Of a stretch of 64,000 nucleotides of DNA, positions 29,858-39,268 are shown piece by piece. Positions within the stretch are counted from its first letter, which is position 1. Every line of letters starts with the position of its first letter. The position numbers and the translations under genes are program-made. Source of the stretch: Microbacterium stercoris (GTDB lineage Bacteria > Actinomycetota > Actinomycetes > Actinomycetales > Microbacteriaceae); assembly GCF_017592545.1 (NCBI RefSeq), contig NZ_JAGFOA010000001.1, positions 595,587 to 659,586 of the forward strand. The letters are read 5' to 3'. Under the pieces are notes generated by a model. That model had not been told where the DNA came from. It was given only the letters and a program-made list of their open reading frames with translations, and searched no databases.

Positions 29858-31009
29858 GTGACCCAGCCGCTCGACGCCCTGCCCATCGAAGAGCTCCGCA
29901 GGAGAAGCAGCACGAAGTGGGCGAAGTATCCGGACGACGTGCTCCCGCTCTTCGTGGCCGAGACCGACTTCGCGCTCGCTCCGGCCATCACGCGGTGTCT
30001 CACCGAAGCCGTGCAGCGCGGCGACACGGGTTACACGCCGCCCACGACACGCCTGCCCGACGCGTTCGCGGCCTTCGCCCAGCGCCGCTTCGGATGGACC
30101 GTCGACCCGGCACGGGTGCGCACCACCTGCGATGTGATGATGGGCATCGCCGAACTGCTGCGCGCGGTCACGAGCCCCGGCGATCGGGTCATTATCACCA
30201 CGCCGGTCTACCCGCCCTTCTTTGCGGTGAACGACGAGTCCAAGACCGATGTCGTGGCCATTCCGCTGTCGAAGCACAACGACGGCTGGTCGCTCGACCT
30301 GCCGTCCATCGAGGCCGCGTTCGCCGAGGGCGCGAAGGTGATGCTGCTCTGCAATCCGCATAACCCCACCGGCACCGTGCACTCGCGAGAGACCCTCGCC
30401 GAGCTGGCGCGCATTGCGAAGCGGCACGGGGGCTGGATCGTGAGCGACGAGATCCATGCGCCCCTCACACTGGCGGGCGCGACGTTCACCCCGTTCCTCG
30501 ACGCGGCGCCCGAGGCCAAGGAGGTCGGCTTCGCCGTCACGAGCGCCAGTAAGGCGTTCAACCTCGCGGGGCTGAAGTGCGCCTTCATCCTGACGGACGC
30601 GCCCGAGCCGGCACGCATCGTCTCCGCGATCCCCGACGAGGTCGAATGGCGCACCTCGCTGTTCGGCGTCTTCGCGAACGTCGCGGCGTTCGAGGAGGGC
30701 GACGAGTGGCTCGATTCCCTGATCGCGCGGCTCGAACTCAACCGTCAGCTGCTCGTCGACCTGCTGGCTGAGCACCTGCCCGAGGCCCGCTACATGCCGG
30801 GGGACGCGGGTTACCTCGCGTGGGTCGATCTGAGGGAGCTCGGCTGGGGGGACAACCCGGCGCTGAAGATCCTGCGCGAGGCGAAGGTCGCGGTGCATCT
30901 GGGTCCGCTGTTCGGTGAGCAGGGACGCGGCCACATCCGCATCAACTTCGGCACCTCCCCGGCCATCCTCACCGAGGCTGTGGAGCGCATCGGCGCTCTG
31001 CGGGGCTGA
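29858..31009 (+). CDS. MalY/PatB-type PLP-dependent C-S beta-lyase (cystathionine beta-lyase)
   Basis: Fold-type I PLP enzyme of 383 residues. MalY/PatB signatures are LPLFVAETDFALAPAI, NPHNPTGTVHSRETLAELA, SDEIHAPLTLAG and the Schiff-base Lys232 in TSASKAFNLAGLKCAF, with the substrate arginine in HIRINFGTSP. Family members split cystathionine or cysteine conjugates to pyruvate, ammonia and a thiol. TAGGCT at 29846-29851 ends 6 nt before the GTG, a leaderless promoter. An MFS exporter gene follows after 7 nt, which may export a product or cysteine-derived compound; the substrate is not known. Confidence 0.92.
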   Translation: MTQPLDALPIEELRRRSSTKWAKYPDDVLPLFVAETDFALAPAITRCLTEAVQRGDTGYTPPTTRLPDAFAAFAQRRFGWTVDPARVRTTCDVMMGIAELLRAVTSPGDRVIITTPVYPPFFAVNDESKTDVVAIPLSKHNDGWSLDLPSIEAAFAEGAKVMLLCNPHNPTGTVHSRETLAELARIAKRHGGWIVSDEIHAPLTLAGATFTPFLDAAPEAKEVGFAVTSASKAFNLAGLKCAFILTDAPEPARIVSAIPDEVEWRTSLFGVFANVAAFEEGDEWLDSLIARLELNRQLLVDLLAEHLPEARYMPGDAGYLAWVDLRELGWGDNPALKILREAKVAVHLGPLFGEQGRGHIRINFGTSPAILTEAVERIGALRG

Positions 31010-31016
31010 GGCGGAC

Positions 31017-32459
31017 ATGACGGATCCGCTGAGCGCCGAGCCCCACGCCGAGCCCGCACTGCAGTCCTCTTCGGGCGGCGGGCGGCCGAGCATCCTCACC
31101 CTGTGGGACCCGCGAGTCGTCTGGGTGACGCTCGGCGCGGTCTCGCTGATCTTCCTCGCCGCTCTCACGGCGATGGCCCTGACCACGGTGATGCCTTTCG
31201 TCGCCGAGGACCTCGACGGTGAGGCCCTGTTCGCGATCGCGTTCTCCGGCACCCTGGCGACGGGTGTCATCGGCATGGTGGCGTCGGGTGCCTGGTCGGA
31301 TCGTGCGGGCCCGGCCGCGCCGCTGTCCACGGCCGTCATCCTGTTCGTCCTGGGGCAGGCGATGGCCGCGACCGCGCCGACCATGGAACTGCTGGTGCTC
31401 GGGCGTCTCGTGACGGGGCTGGGTGCGGGAGGCCAGACGGTGGCGCTGTACGTGGTCGTCGCCCGCGTCTATCCGCCGGCGCTGCACGGTCGGGTGATGG
31501 CGCTCTTCTCCGCCGCCTGGGTCGTGCCGTCTCTCATCGGCCCGTTCCTCGCGGGGGCGGTGACCGAGCAGCTGCACTGGCGATGGATCTTCGCGGCCCT
31601 GGCGGTGCTGGCCCTCGCCGCCTTCGCGATGGTCGCGCCGCGCCTCCGGCACCTCGCCGAGGCGCCGTCCGCCGAGCGTCCCGCCGGTGTGGGACGCCGA
31701 CTGCTGTTCGCGGTCGTGGTGGCGGTGGCGGCGCTCGCGTTGGGCATGACCTCCGAGCTCTCGTCGTCGCTGTCGCCGGCCCTCGGGTGGGCCGTCGCGG
31801 TCGGAGCCGTGATCGTGATCGCGATCGCCATCCTGCCCCTGCTCCCGCAGGGGATGGTCAGCATGCGCCGGGGCCTGCCGAGCGTGATCCTGATGCGCAG
31901 CCTGATCGCGGGCTCGCTGTTCGGCGCCGAGGTGTACGTGCCCTACCTGCTGATCGAGCGCTTCGGGTTCTCTGCGATGTGGGCCGGCCTGGGGCTCACC
32001 GCCGCGGCGATCGCCTGGGCGATCAGCGCGCAGATCTCGGGCACCCACGGAGACCGGATCGGCAACACCCGCATCGCGGTCATCGGGGTCTCGTTGCTCG
32101 CGATCGCGACGCTCGCATGCGCGCTGACGCCGCTCCTGGCGCTGCCGGTCTGGGTGCCGATCGCGCTGTGGTCGTGCGCGGGATTCGGCATGGGCCTGAT
32201 GTACCCCCGCCAGACGGTGCTGATGCTCGCCTACTCGAACCGCGCCGAGGAGGGCTTCAACTCCTCCGCGCTGCAGATCAGCGATTCGGTGGGGGCGTCC
32301 GCGTCGATCGCGGTGATGGGACTGGTGTTCACCTCCCTGGCGGGCACGGACGCGCAGTTCACCGCGGTGTTCCTGCTCGCGCTGGGCCTGGCGCTTCTCG
32401 CTCTCGTCCCCGGGATGAGGCTGGGGCACGGACACGAGACGAATCCGGGGCAGAGGTAA
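31017..32459 (+). CDS. Major facilitator superfamily transporter
   Basis: A 480-residue membrane protein with 12-14 hydrophobic segments after a soluble N-terminus of about 30 residues. The loop between segments 2 and 3 reads SGAWSDRAGPAAP, a motif A relative, and LVLGRLVTGLGAGGQTVALYV fits segments 4-5 of drug exporters. The substrate cannot be read from the sequence. The ATG lies 7 nt after the malY stop, so both are in one operon. The last codons overlap the iron box of the next gene. Confidence 0.88.
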   Translation: MTDPLSAEPHAEPALQSSSGGGRPSILTLWDPRVVWVTLGAVSLIFLAALTAMALTTVMPFVAEDLDGEALFAIAFSGTLATGVIGMVASGAWSDRAGPAAPLSTAVILFVLGQAMAATAPTMELLVLGRLVTGLGAGGQTVALYVVVARVYPPALHGRVMALFSAAWVVPSLIGPFLAGAVTEQLHWRWIFAALAVLALAAFAMVAPRLRHLAEAPSAERPAGVGRRLLFAVVVAVAALALGMTSELSSSLSPALGWAVAVGAVIVIAIAILPLLPQGMVSMRRGLPSVILMRSLIAGSLFGAEVYVPYLLIERFGFSAMWAGLGLTAAAIAWAISAQISGTHGDRIGNTRIAVIGVSLLAIATLACALTPLLALPVWVPIALWSCAGFGMGLMYPRQTVLMLAYSNRAEEGFNSSALQISDSVGASASIAVMGLVFTSLAGTDAQFTAVFLLALGLALLALVPGMRLGHGHETNPGQR

Positions 32460-32486
32460 GCCTGTCCTAACTTGGTGACGTAGACT
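32452..32486 (+). promoter_or_regulatory. DtxR/IdeR iron box and promoter of the siderophore-interacting protein gene
   Basis: AGAGGTAAGCCTGTCCTAA (32452-32470) matches 14 of 19 positions of the DtxR/IdeR consensus TTAGGTTAGCCTAACCTAA, including the central AGCCT and the AGG/CCTAA arms. It overlaps the end of the MFS gene and the place where a -35 would sit. TAGACT at 32481-32486 is the -10, ending 8 nt before the GTG. Iron-loaded DtxR bound here should switch the gene off. Confidence 0.78.
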
Positions 32487-32494
32487 GCCGTCTC

Positions 32495-33454
32495 GTGACC
32501 CTCCTCGACGACTCTCCCGTCCGCCCGGCCTACCGTCTGTACCGCGCGACCGTGCAGCGCGTCGAGCGATTGAGCCCGCATTTCGCGCGGGTCGTCTTCG
32601 GCGGGCCCGGCTTCGAGCACTTCGGCACGACGGCGACCGACCAGCGGATCAAGATCCTCTTCCCGCTCGCGGACGGGCGGATGGCCGACATCGGCCAGTA
32701 CGACGAGGAGCAGTGGGCGGGTGACTGGTACGACCAGTGGCGTTCCCTGCCCGAGGGTGAGCGCAATCCCTTCCGCACCTACACGGTGCGTCGTGTCGAC
32801 TCAGTGGCTGCGGAGCTGACGGTCGACTTCGTTGTGCACCACGACGCCGGTCCCGCAGGGACCTGGGCCGAGTCGGCGCGCGGCGGCGAGGAGGTCGTGA
32901 TCTGCGGCCCGGACGCCCGCAGCCCCTACAGCAGCGCTGGCACCGACTGGCGTCCGGCCAATGCGCAGCGGGTGCTGCTGATCGGCGACGAGACCGCCGT
33001 TCCCGCGATCGGCAGCATCCTGGAGAGCCTCCCGGCGGATCGGACGGCGGATGTCTTCGTCGAGGTGCCGAGCATCGCCGACGTCGGCGTGTTCGAGGTG
33101 TCGCACCCGAAGGTGAACGTGCGATGGATCGCACGATCCTCCGGCGGGACGGGAGAGCGCGCCCACGGTGAGGGCCTGATCGAGGCTGTCACGGAGTGGG
33201 CAGCGGCCCATGGCGATGTTCTCGCCCTAGCCGCGGCGCCGCGGCCGCAGGAGATCGTCGAGGTCGACATCGACCGCGAGCTGCTCTGGGACAGCCCCGA
33301 GGCCATCGAAGGCGAGTTCTACGCGTGGATCGCGGGCGAGGCGTCGACGATCAAGACCCTGCGTCGCCTGCTGGTCTCCGGTCACGGCGTCGACCGTCGC
33401 CGGGTCGCCTTCATGGGCTACTGGCGCAACGGCGTCGCCGAGCGCATCGGCTGA
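32495..33454 (+). CDS. Siderophore-interacting protein (FAD ferric-siderophore reductase)
   Basis: Reduces iron bound to imported siderophores in the cytoplasm, freeing Fe(II). The 319-residue SIP/ViuB-family protein has the FAD-binding RTYTVRR near residue 95, the NAD(P)H-domain start LLIGDETAVPAIGSILESLP, and the C-terminal FYAWIAGEASTIKTLRRLL with VAFMGYWRNG. The start GTG is fixed by the -10 just upstream. The iron box supports an iron-starvation role. No siderophore synthesis or ABC uptake genes accompany it here. Its end overlaps the convergent TetR gene by 37 nt. Confidence 0.94.
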   Translation: MTLLDDSPVRPAYRLYRATVQRVERLSPHFARVVFGGPGFEHFGTTATDQRIKILFPLADGRMADIGQYDEEQWAGDWYDQWRSLPEGERNPFRTYTVRRVDSVAAELTVDFVVHHDAGPAGTWAESARGGEEVVICGPDARSPYSSAGTDWRPANAQRVLLIGDETAVPAIGSILESLPADRTADVFVEVPSIADVGVFEVSHPKVNVRWIARSSGGTGERAHGEGLIEAVTEWAAAHGDVLALAAAPRPQEIVEVDIDRELLWDSPEAIEGEFYAWIAGEASTIKTLRRLLVSGHGVDRRRVAFMGYWRNGVAERIG

Positions 33455-34092
33455 TCCGCCGCGCGGCTCGCGTCGTGCGTGCCGGCCGCGTCAGGGGGCG
33501 CGGCCGCAGGAAGCCCCGCGAGCAGCATGCGCAGTCCGCGCGCGAAGTCGTCCGCGGTCGATTCCGCGATGTCCGCCTCGCCGGCCGGGAAGGCGCCGAA
33601 GCGCGCCGCCTGGATACGCTGCTGCACGAGCGAGGCGTGACCGAGGATGAACTGCAGGATCACCCGCGCATCTGCCTGCACATCCTCCGGGACGATGTCC
33701 GCGGGGGATGCGTCGCCGACGAGGGCGGCCGCGAGTCGCAGGTGCGCGGCATCCGACCCCAGTCCGAGCGCCTGCGTGCTCAGCACGGTCTCGGCGCCGT
33801 CGCGGTGAGCGAGCAGCGCGTCTCTCAGCGCGTGAGCGACCGCGGCGACCTCCTCGTCGCGGGAGCCCGGGGCGACGGGCTGCGCGGCGGCGACGATGCG
33901 GTCGGCCACGGCGGCGAGAAGCTCCTGCTTGTTCTCGAAGTGCCAGTAGAGCGCGCTGGGCTGAACCCCCAGCGCGGTCGCGAGACGCCGCATGGACAGA
34001 TCGGGGAGTCCCGTCTGCTCGAGGAGGCTCAGGGCCGTGTCGATGATGCCGTCGCGGGTGTGCCGTTCGGCTCGTGCGTCGCGGGCATCCAT
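33418..34092 (-). CDS. bioQ: TetR-family repressor, probable BioQ (biotin regulator)
   Basis: A 224-residue TetR protein with the N-terminal HTH in IIDTALSLLEQTGLPDLSMR followed by RLATALGVQPSALYWHFENK. The C-terminal ligand domain resembles tetracycline-repressor-like regulators. It is divergent from bioY-bioM-bioN, and the gap holds two TGAAC-N3-GTTCA palindromes, nearly the TGAAC-N3-GTTAC operator described for BioQ of corynebacteria and mycobacteria; this is the main reason for the name. TATACT on the minus strand ends 7 nt before the ATG, so it is leaderless and autoregulated. The C-terminus overlaps the SIP gene 3' end by 37 nt. Confidence 0.8.
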   Translation of the reverse strand: MDARDARAERHTRDGIIDTALSLLEQTGLPDLSMRRLATALGVQPSALYWHFENKQELLAAVADRIVAAAQPVAPGSRDEEVAAVAHALRDALLAHRDGAETVLSTQALGLGSDAAHLRLAAALVGDASPADIVPEDVQADARVILQFILGHASLVQQRIQAARFGAFPAGEADIAESTADDFARGLRMLLAGLPAAAPPDAAGTHDASRAADQPMRSATPLRQ

Positions 34093-34099
34093 GACGGTC

Positions 34100-34134
34100 A
34101 GTATAGTGAACGGTGTTCAGGTGAACAGTGTTCA
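34100..34134. promoter_or_regulatory. Divergent bioQ/bioY promoters with tandem BioQ-type operators
   Basis: TGAACGGTGTTCA (34107-34119) and TGAACAGTGTTCA (34122-34134) are two copies of TGAAC-N3-GTTCA with centres 15 bp apart. TATACT reading left (34105-34100) is the bioQ -10, and TATAGT reading right (34102-34107) is the probable bioY -10. Both promoters therefore touch the first operator. The 15-bp spacing is about one and a half helical turns. Confidence 0.8.
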
Positions 34135-34175
34135 GGTGATCGGCTCGCGATCGCCACACCCGAGGAAGGACCCCC

Positions 34176-34787
34176 ATGGCCGCATCCGCCCGACTCGAGG
34201 CTCGCGACCTCGCCCGCGTCGCGATCTTCGCCGCGATCATCATCGTGCTCGGCATCGCAGGTCAAGTGCCGCTGCCCTTCGGCGTCCCCGTCACGCTGCA
34301 GACCCTCGGCGTGATGCTCGCCGGGATCGTGCTCGGCGCGCGTCGCGGCGCGCTCGCGGTGCTCGTTGTGCTCGTCCTCACCGCGGTGGGCCTCCCCGTG
34401 CTCGCGGGTGGGCGCGGCGGGCTCGGCGTGTTCGCCGGGCCGACGGTCGGCTATCTCGTCGGCTGGCTTCCCGGGGTCGTCGTCACGGGGCTGATCGCGC
34501 GAGCCGGTCGCGCCCGCATCCGGTGGTGGCGCGCGGCGCTCGGCGGGCTCGTGGGCGGTGTGATCGTGGTGTATGCCTTCGGCACCCTCGGTCTTGTGCT
34601 CGTCGCGGGCCTTTCGTCGCTGGATGCCCTCGTCTCGAACGTCGCCTTCCTGCCGGGCGATGCGCTCAAGTCGCTCCTGGCCGGGGTGCTCGCGGCCGCT
34701 GTGTGGCGCGCATATCCGCCCGCGTTCGCTTTCGCGCCGACGGCGCGTGCCGAGGTGCGCGCGCAGGCGAAGGCCGACACGGTCTGA
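34176..34787 (+). CDS. bioY: Biotin transporter S-component BioY
   Basis: Membrane substrate-binding subunit of a biotin ECF transporter. The 203 residues form about six helices. The BioY signature region reads VPLPFGVPVTLQTLGVMLAG, with GLPVLAGGRGGLGVFAGPTVGYLVG after it and YAFGTLGLVLVAGLSSLDAL towards the end. The ATG has a GAGGAAGGA ribosome site and about 60 nt of leader. Its stop codon overlaps the ATPase start by one base. Import of biotin would be repressed by BioQ when biotin is plentiful. Confidence 0.96.
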   Translation: MAASARLEARDLARVAIFAAIIIVLGIAGQVPLPFGVPVTLQTLGVMLAGIVLGARRGALAVLVVLVLTAVGLPVLAGGRGGLGVFAGPTVGYLVGWLPGVVVTGLIARAGRARIRWWRAALGGLVGGVIVVYAFGTLGLVLVAGLSSLDALVSNVAFLPGDALKSLLAGVLAAAVWRAYPPAFAFAPTARAEVRAQAKADTV

Positions 34788-35524
34788 TGAGCGAGCGCAC
34801 CGACGCGTCGTCGCCCCCGTCGATCGAGCTCGACGGGGTATCGGTCGAGCTCGGCGGGCAGCCGGTGCTGCGCGACGTCTCGGTGCGCCTCGATCAGTCG
34901 CGGATCGCGGTGATCGGCGCGAACGGATCCGGCAAGTCGACATTCGCTCGTCTGCTCAACGGACTCCTCGCGCCGACGACGGGGCGTGTCACGGTGCACG
35001 GGATCGACGTGCAACGCGATCCGAGACGCATCCGCGAGAGAGTGGGATTCGTCTTCACAAATCCGGATGCGCAGATCCTGATGCCGACGGTGGCGGAGGA
35101 CGTGGCGCTGTCGCTGCGGGGGTCCGGTCTGCACAAGAGCGAGATCGCGGCGCGCGTCGCGGCGGCGCTGGAGCGGCACGGGCTGGGGGAGCGGGCCGAC
35201 CAGCCCGCGTACAGCCTGTCCGGCGGACAGAAGCAGCTTCTCGCGCTGATCTCGGTGCTGATCCGCGAGCCTGCCGTCGTCGTCGCGGATGAGCCGACCA
35301 CACTGCTCGACCTCGGCAATGCGCGCCGGATCGGTCGGCTCCTCCTCGAGGACGTCGTCGCGCAGACGGTCATCGTCACTCATGACCTCGAGCTCGCGGC
35401 ACGGTGCGATGTCGCGCTGCGATTCGCGGACGGACGACTCGTCGAGACGGGGGAGCCCGCTCAGGTGATCGCCCGATACCGGGCCGAGCACGGCGACCCC
35501 GCACGCGAGGGTCTCGCGCCGTGA
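34787..35524 (+). CDS. bioM: ECF transporter ATPase (BioM)
   Basis: Energy-coupling ATPase of the biotin ECF transporter, 245 residues. Walker A GANGSGKST near 45, Q-loop FTNPDAQILMPTVAEDVA (the N-P-D-x-Q form typical of ECF ATPases), signature YSLSGGQKQLLALISVL and Walker B VVVADEPTTLLDLGN. Only one ATPase gene is present, so the transporter would use a homodimer as in dedicated BioMNY systems. Overlaps bioY by 1 nt and bioN by 4 nt. Confidence 0.95.
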   Translation: MSERTDASSPPSIELDGVSVELGGQPVLRDVSVRLDQSRIAVIGANGSGKSTFARLLNGLLAPTTGRVTVHGIDVQRDPRRIRERVGFVFTNPDAQILMPTVAEDVALSLRGSGLHKSEIAARVAAALERHGLGERADQPAYSLSGGQKQLLALISVLIREPAVVVADEPTTLLDLGNARRIGRLLLEDVVAQTVIVTHDLELAARCDVALRFADGRLVETGEPAQVIARYRAEHGDPAREGLAP

Positions 35525-36114
35525 TCTCGCTCTATCGCCCGGGCAGCAGTCCGCTGCACCGCCTTCCGGCGGGCGTGAAGCTCGCCGGCCTGGTGGTGCT
35601 CTCGCTCACGATCTCGATCGGGGCGCGCACGCCGCTCCTCGCGGGGGGTGCGATCGTGCTCGTCTTCGGCGCGTTCGCGCTCGGCGGGTTCGGCCCGGTC
35701 ACCTGGCTGAAGCAGCTCTGGTTGACGCGCTGGCTGGTCGTCTTCGTGGTCGTGATGCAGCTGATCTTCCTCACGCCGGCGGACGCGATCGTCAACACCA
35801 CCCGGATCATCGCGGTCGTGCTGCTCGCGAGTCTCCTGACGCTGACCACCCGCACGGCGGACCTGCTCGATGCGCTGCAGGTCGCCCTGACGCCGCTGCG
35901 CCGCGTCGGAGTCGACCCCTGGAGAGTGGGGTTCACGCTCACTCTTGCCATCTCGCTGGTGCCCGTCGTCGCCGACTTCGCGACGCGGATCCGCGATGCC
36001 CAGCGCGCGCGGGGCGTGCGGCTCGGGCCGCGCGCCGTCGTCCCCCTCCTCGTGATGTCGCTGCGCCACGCCGACGACGTCGGCGACGCGCTCACCGCGC
36101 GCGGACTCGCATGA
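35521..36114 (+). CDS. bioN: ECF transporter transmembrane protein EcfT (BioN)
   Basis: Coupling membrane subunit that joins BioY to BioM. The 197 residues have four to five helices. Ala-Arg-Gly motifs used to contact the ATPase appear in RIRDAQRARGVRLG and near the C-terminus in DALTARGLA. Starts at a GTG overlapping bioM by 4 nt; its stop overlaps the CHY zinc-finger ATG by 4 nt. Confidence 0.93.
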   Translation: MISLYRPGSSPLHRLPAGVKLAGLVVLSLTISIGARTPLLAGGAIVLVFGAFALGGFGPVTWLKQLWLTRWLVVFVVVMQLIFLTPADAIVNTTRIIAVVLLASLLTLTTRTADLLDALQVALTPLRRVGVDPWRVGFTLTLAISLVPVVADFATRIRDAQRARGVRLGPRAVVPLLVMSLRHADDVGDALTARGLA

Positions 36115-36458
36115 ACGAGCAGTCGATCGGCGCCATCCGCGTGGGCGATCACGTGGTGCACGGACGCAATGTCGACGCGCAGACGCGATGCGTGCACTGG
36201 CACACCGAACTCGACGTGCTGGCGATCCTGTTCCCGTGCTGCGACCGCTGGTATCCGTGCCACGACTGCCACGCGGACGACGCAGGCCACCCGGCCCAGC
36301 CCTGGTCCGCCGATGCGGGGGATCGCCATGCCCTGCTGTGCGGCGTCTGCGGTGGCACCACCCCCATCGCGCAGTACCGCGCGACCTCGCGCTGCGGCGC
36401 CTGCGGTCGCGACTTCAACCCGGGCTGTCGCCGGCACCACCACCTCTACTTCCGGTGA
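36111..36458 (+). CDS. CHY-type zinc finger protein
   Basis: A 115-residue protein almost entirely made of metal ligands: Cys27/His29/His31, Cys43-Cys44, CHDCH (50-54), Cys77/Cys80, Cys95/Cys98, Cys106 and HHH (109-111). The DVLAILFPCCDRWYPCHDCH region is the CHY zinc-finger core. Eukaryotic relatives include Hot13 of the mitochondrial intermembrane space and RING E3 ligases; bacterial members have no known role. It starts within the bioN stop (ATGA overlap), so it is translated as part of the biotin transporter operon. Possible roles are a metal buffer or a helper of BioYMN; neither is shown. Confidence 0.9.
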   Translation: MNEQSIGAIRVGDHVVHGRNVDAQTRCVHWHTELDVLAILFPCCDRWYPCHDCHADDAGHPAQPWSADAGDRHALLCGVCGGTTPIAQYRATSRCGACGRDFNPGCRRHHHLYFR

Positions 36459-36504
36459 GCGACACGGGCGGTCCGGCGCACAGGATCCGTCCGTCCGCGG
36501 AAGC

Positions 36505-36510
36505 TATGCT
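36505..36510 (+). promoter_or_regulatory. -10 element of the ABC-F gene
   Basis: TATGCT lies 68 nt before the GTG start in the 120-nt gap after the CHY gene, predicting a leader of about 60 nt. The ribosome site (AAGAACGGA) is weak. Confidence 0.4.
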
Positions 36511-36578
36511 GGGACGCTGGCCTGCTCCTCCCGGAATCTGCGGCCGATTTCCCGCTTTCTGAAGAACGGACGTCCGCT

Positions 36579-38177
<1,599 letters not shown>

Positions 38178-38186
38178 CCCGCCCGG

Positions 38187-38201
38187 GCCGCGTCCCGCGG
38201 C
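38187..38201. terminator. Short hairpin between convergent ABC-F and SURF1 genes
   Basis: GCCGCG (38187-38192) pairs with CGCGGC (38196-38201) in the 24-nt gap between the two stop codons. It is short and may or may not terminate. Confidence 0.35.
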
Positions 38202-39044
38202 TCAGGCGTCGAGCAGGGCGTCCTCTTCGTCGGCGTCGCGGTCCTTGCGCGGCGCGCGCCCCGCGCGCATCTTCGCGGCGGGCAGCTCTTCGTCGTCGTC
38301 CGCGTCCTCCGCGTCTTCGCGCCGTGCCTTGATCTCGGTGCGGATCATGTACCCGATGAACACGAAGCCCATGATCGCGAACAGGATCCACTGGATCGCG
38401 TAGGACAGGTGCGGCCCGGGGTCGTCGGTGGGGGAGGCGAGTTCGGAAGGGCGCGTCGCGGGCGCGGGGTCCTCCGACACCATCAGCAGGTAGAACGACG
38501 TCTCGGTCGTCTCGCCTGCCACCTCGGCGACGGAGGGCAGATGGATGGTCGGCAGCTGGCCATCGGGCGCGCTGCGTCCCGACTTCGGCAGCGGTTCGCC
38601 CGGGCGCATCCTGCCGATCACGGTCGTCTCGCCTTCGGGTGCCGGTGGGACGTTTTTGGGCACCTCGTGCTCGCCCGGGGCGACCCAGCCGCGGTCGACG
38701 ACGACGATGCGGCCGTCGGCCAGCTCGAAGGGCACAAGCACCTCGAAGGCACTGGTGCCGCCCTGAGCGCGGTTGCGCACGAGCAGCTGCTGGTCGGTGA
38801 GATAGCGCCCGGTCATCACGACGGGATGCCACTCGTCGTCTTCGGGGTCGAACCCCTGGTCGAGCACGGTCGCCGCATCGATCGGCTCGGCGTCGTAGTT
38901 GGCCGCGACGAGCGCGAGCATCGTCGCGCGCTCCTCATTGCGAGAGAACTGCCAGTTCGACAGATACGCGCACGCTATGGCGAATGCGATCGCGATCGCG
39001 GCATAGACGCTCCAGCGCGCCGCGCGCTGCTTCATCACGCTCAT
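38202..39044 (-). CDS. SURF1 family cytochrome oxidase biogenesis protein
   Basis: SURF1 helps insert heme A into subunit I of aa3-type cytochrome c oxidase. The 280 residues have one membrane helix at each end (WSVYAAIAIAFAIACAYLSN and LSYAIQWILFAIMGFVFIGY) and an external domain containing RNRAQGGTSAFEVLVPFEL and VDRGWVAPGEHEVP. A charged cytoplasmic tail of Asp/Glu and Lys/Arg follows. Fits with ctaA and ctaB elsewhere in the window. Its ATG overlaps the stop of the upstream small gene by 4 nt. Confidence 0.93.
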   Translation of the reverse strand: MSVMKQRAARWSVYAAIAIAFAIACAYLSNWQFSRNEERATMLALVAANYDAEPIDAATVLDQGFDPEDDEWHPVVMTGRYLTDQQLLVRNRAQGGTSAFEVLVPFELADGRIVVVDRGWVAPGEHEVPKNVPPAPEGETTVIGRMRPGEPLPKSGRSAPDGQLPTIHLPSVAEVAGETTETSFYLLMVSEDPAPATRPSELASPTDDPGPHLSYAIQWILFAIMGFVFIGYMIRTEIKARREDAEDADDDEELPAAKMRAGRAPRKDRDADEEDALLDA

Positions 39045-39268
39045 GCGGCGCCCTCCACTCCGGCGGTGACCTCAAGGGGGAAGTCGCGGGCCGCGAGGAA
39101 CTCGCGCAGGTATCCCACGTGCTCGTCGCACGCCAGCCAGAGCTTGCGGCGCTCGGCGGTGTGGATGCGAGGGTTGCGCCACGCGATGGTCCACGTCGCG
39201 GCCTCGTGACAGCCCGCGCGGGAGCAGGTGGGGGCGTCGAAGCCGCCGCCCAGGAGATCGCCGATCAT
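39041..39268 (-). CDS. Small Cys/His protein of unknown function between DUF3099 and SURF1 genes (75 aa)
   Basis: I do not recognise a named family. The 75 residues start MIGDLLGGGFDAPTCSRAGC. The two early cysteines (C-x4-C), a later cysteine and a histidine (LACDEH) could bind zinc. The middle, ATWTIAWRNPRIH, is rich in aromatic residues. It overlaps its upstream neighbour (DUF3099) and downstream neighbour (SURF1) by 4 nt each, so it is translated as part of a three-gene operon. Confidence 0.75.
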   Translation of the reverse strand: MIGDLLGGGFDAPTCSRAGCHEAATWTIAWRNPRIHTAERRKLWLACDEHVGYLREFLAARDFPLEVTAGVEGAA

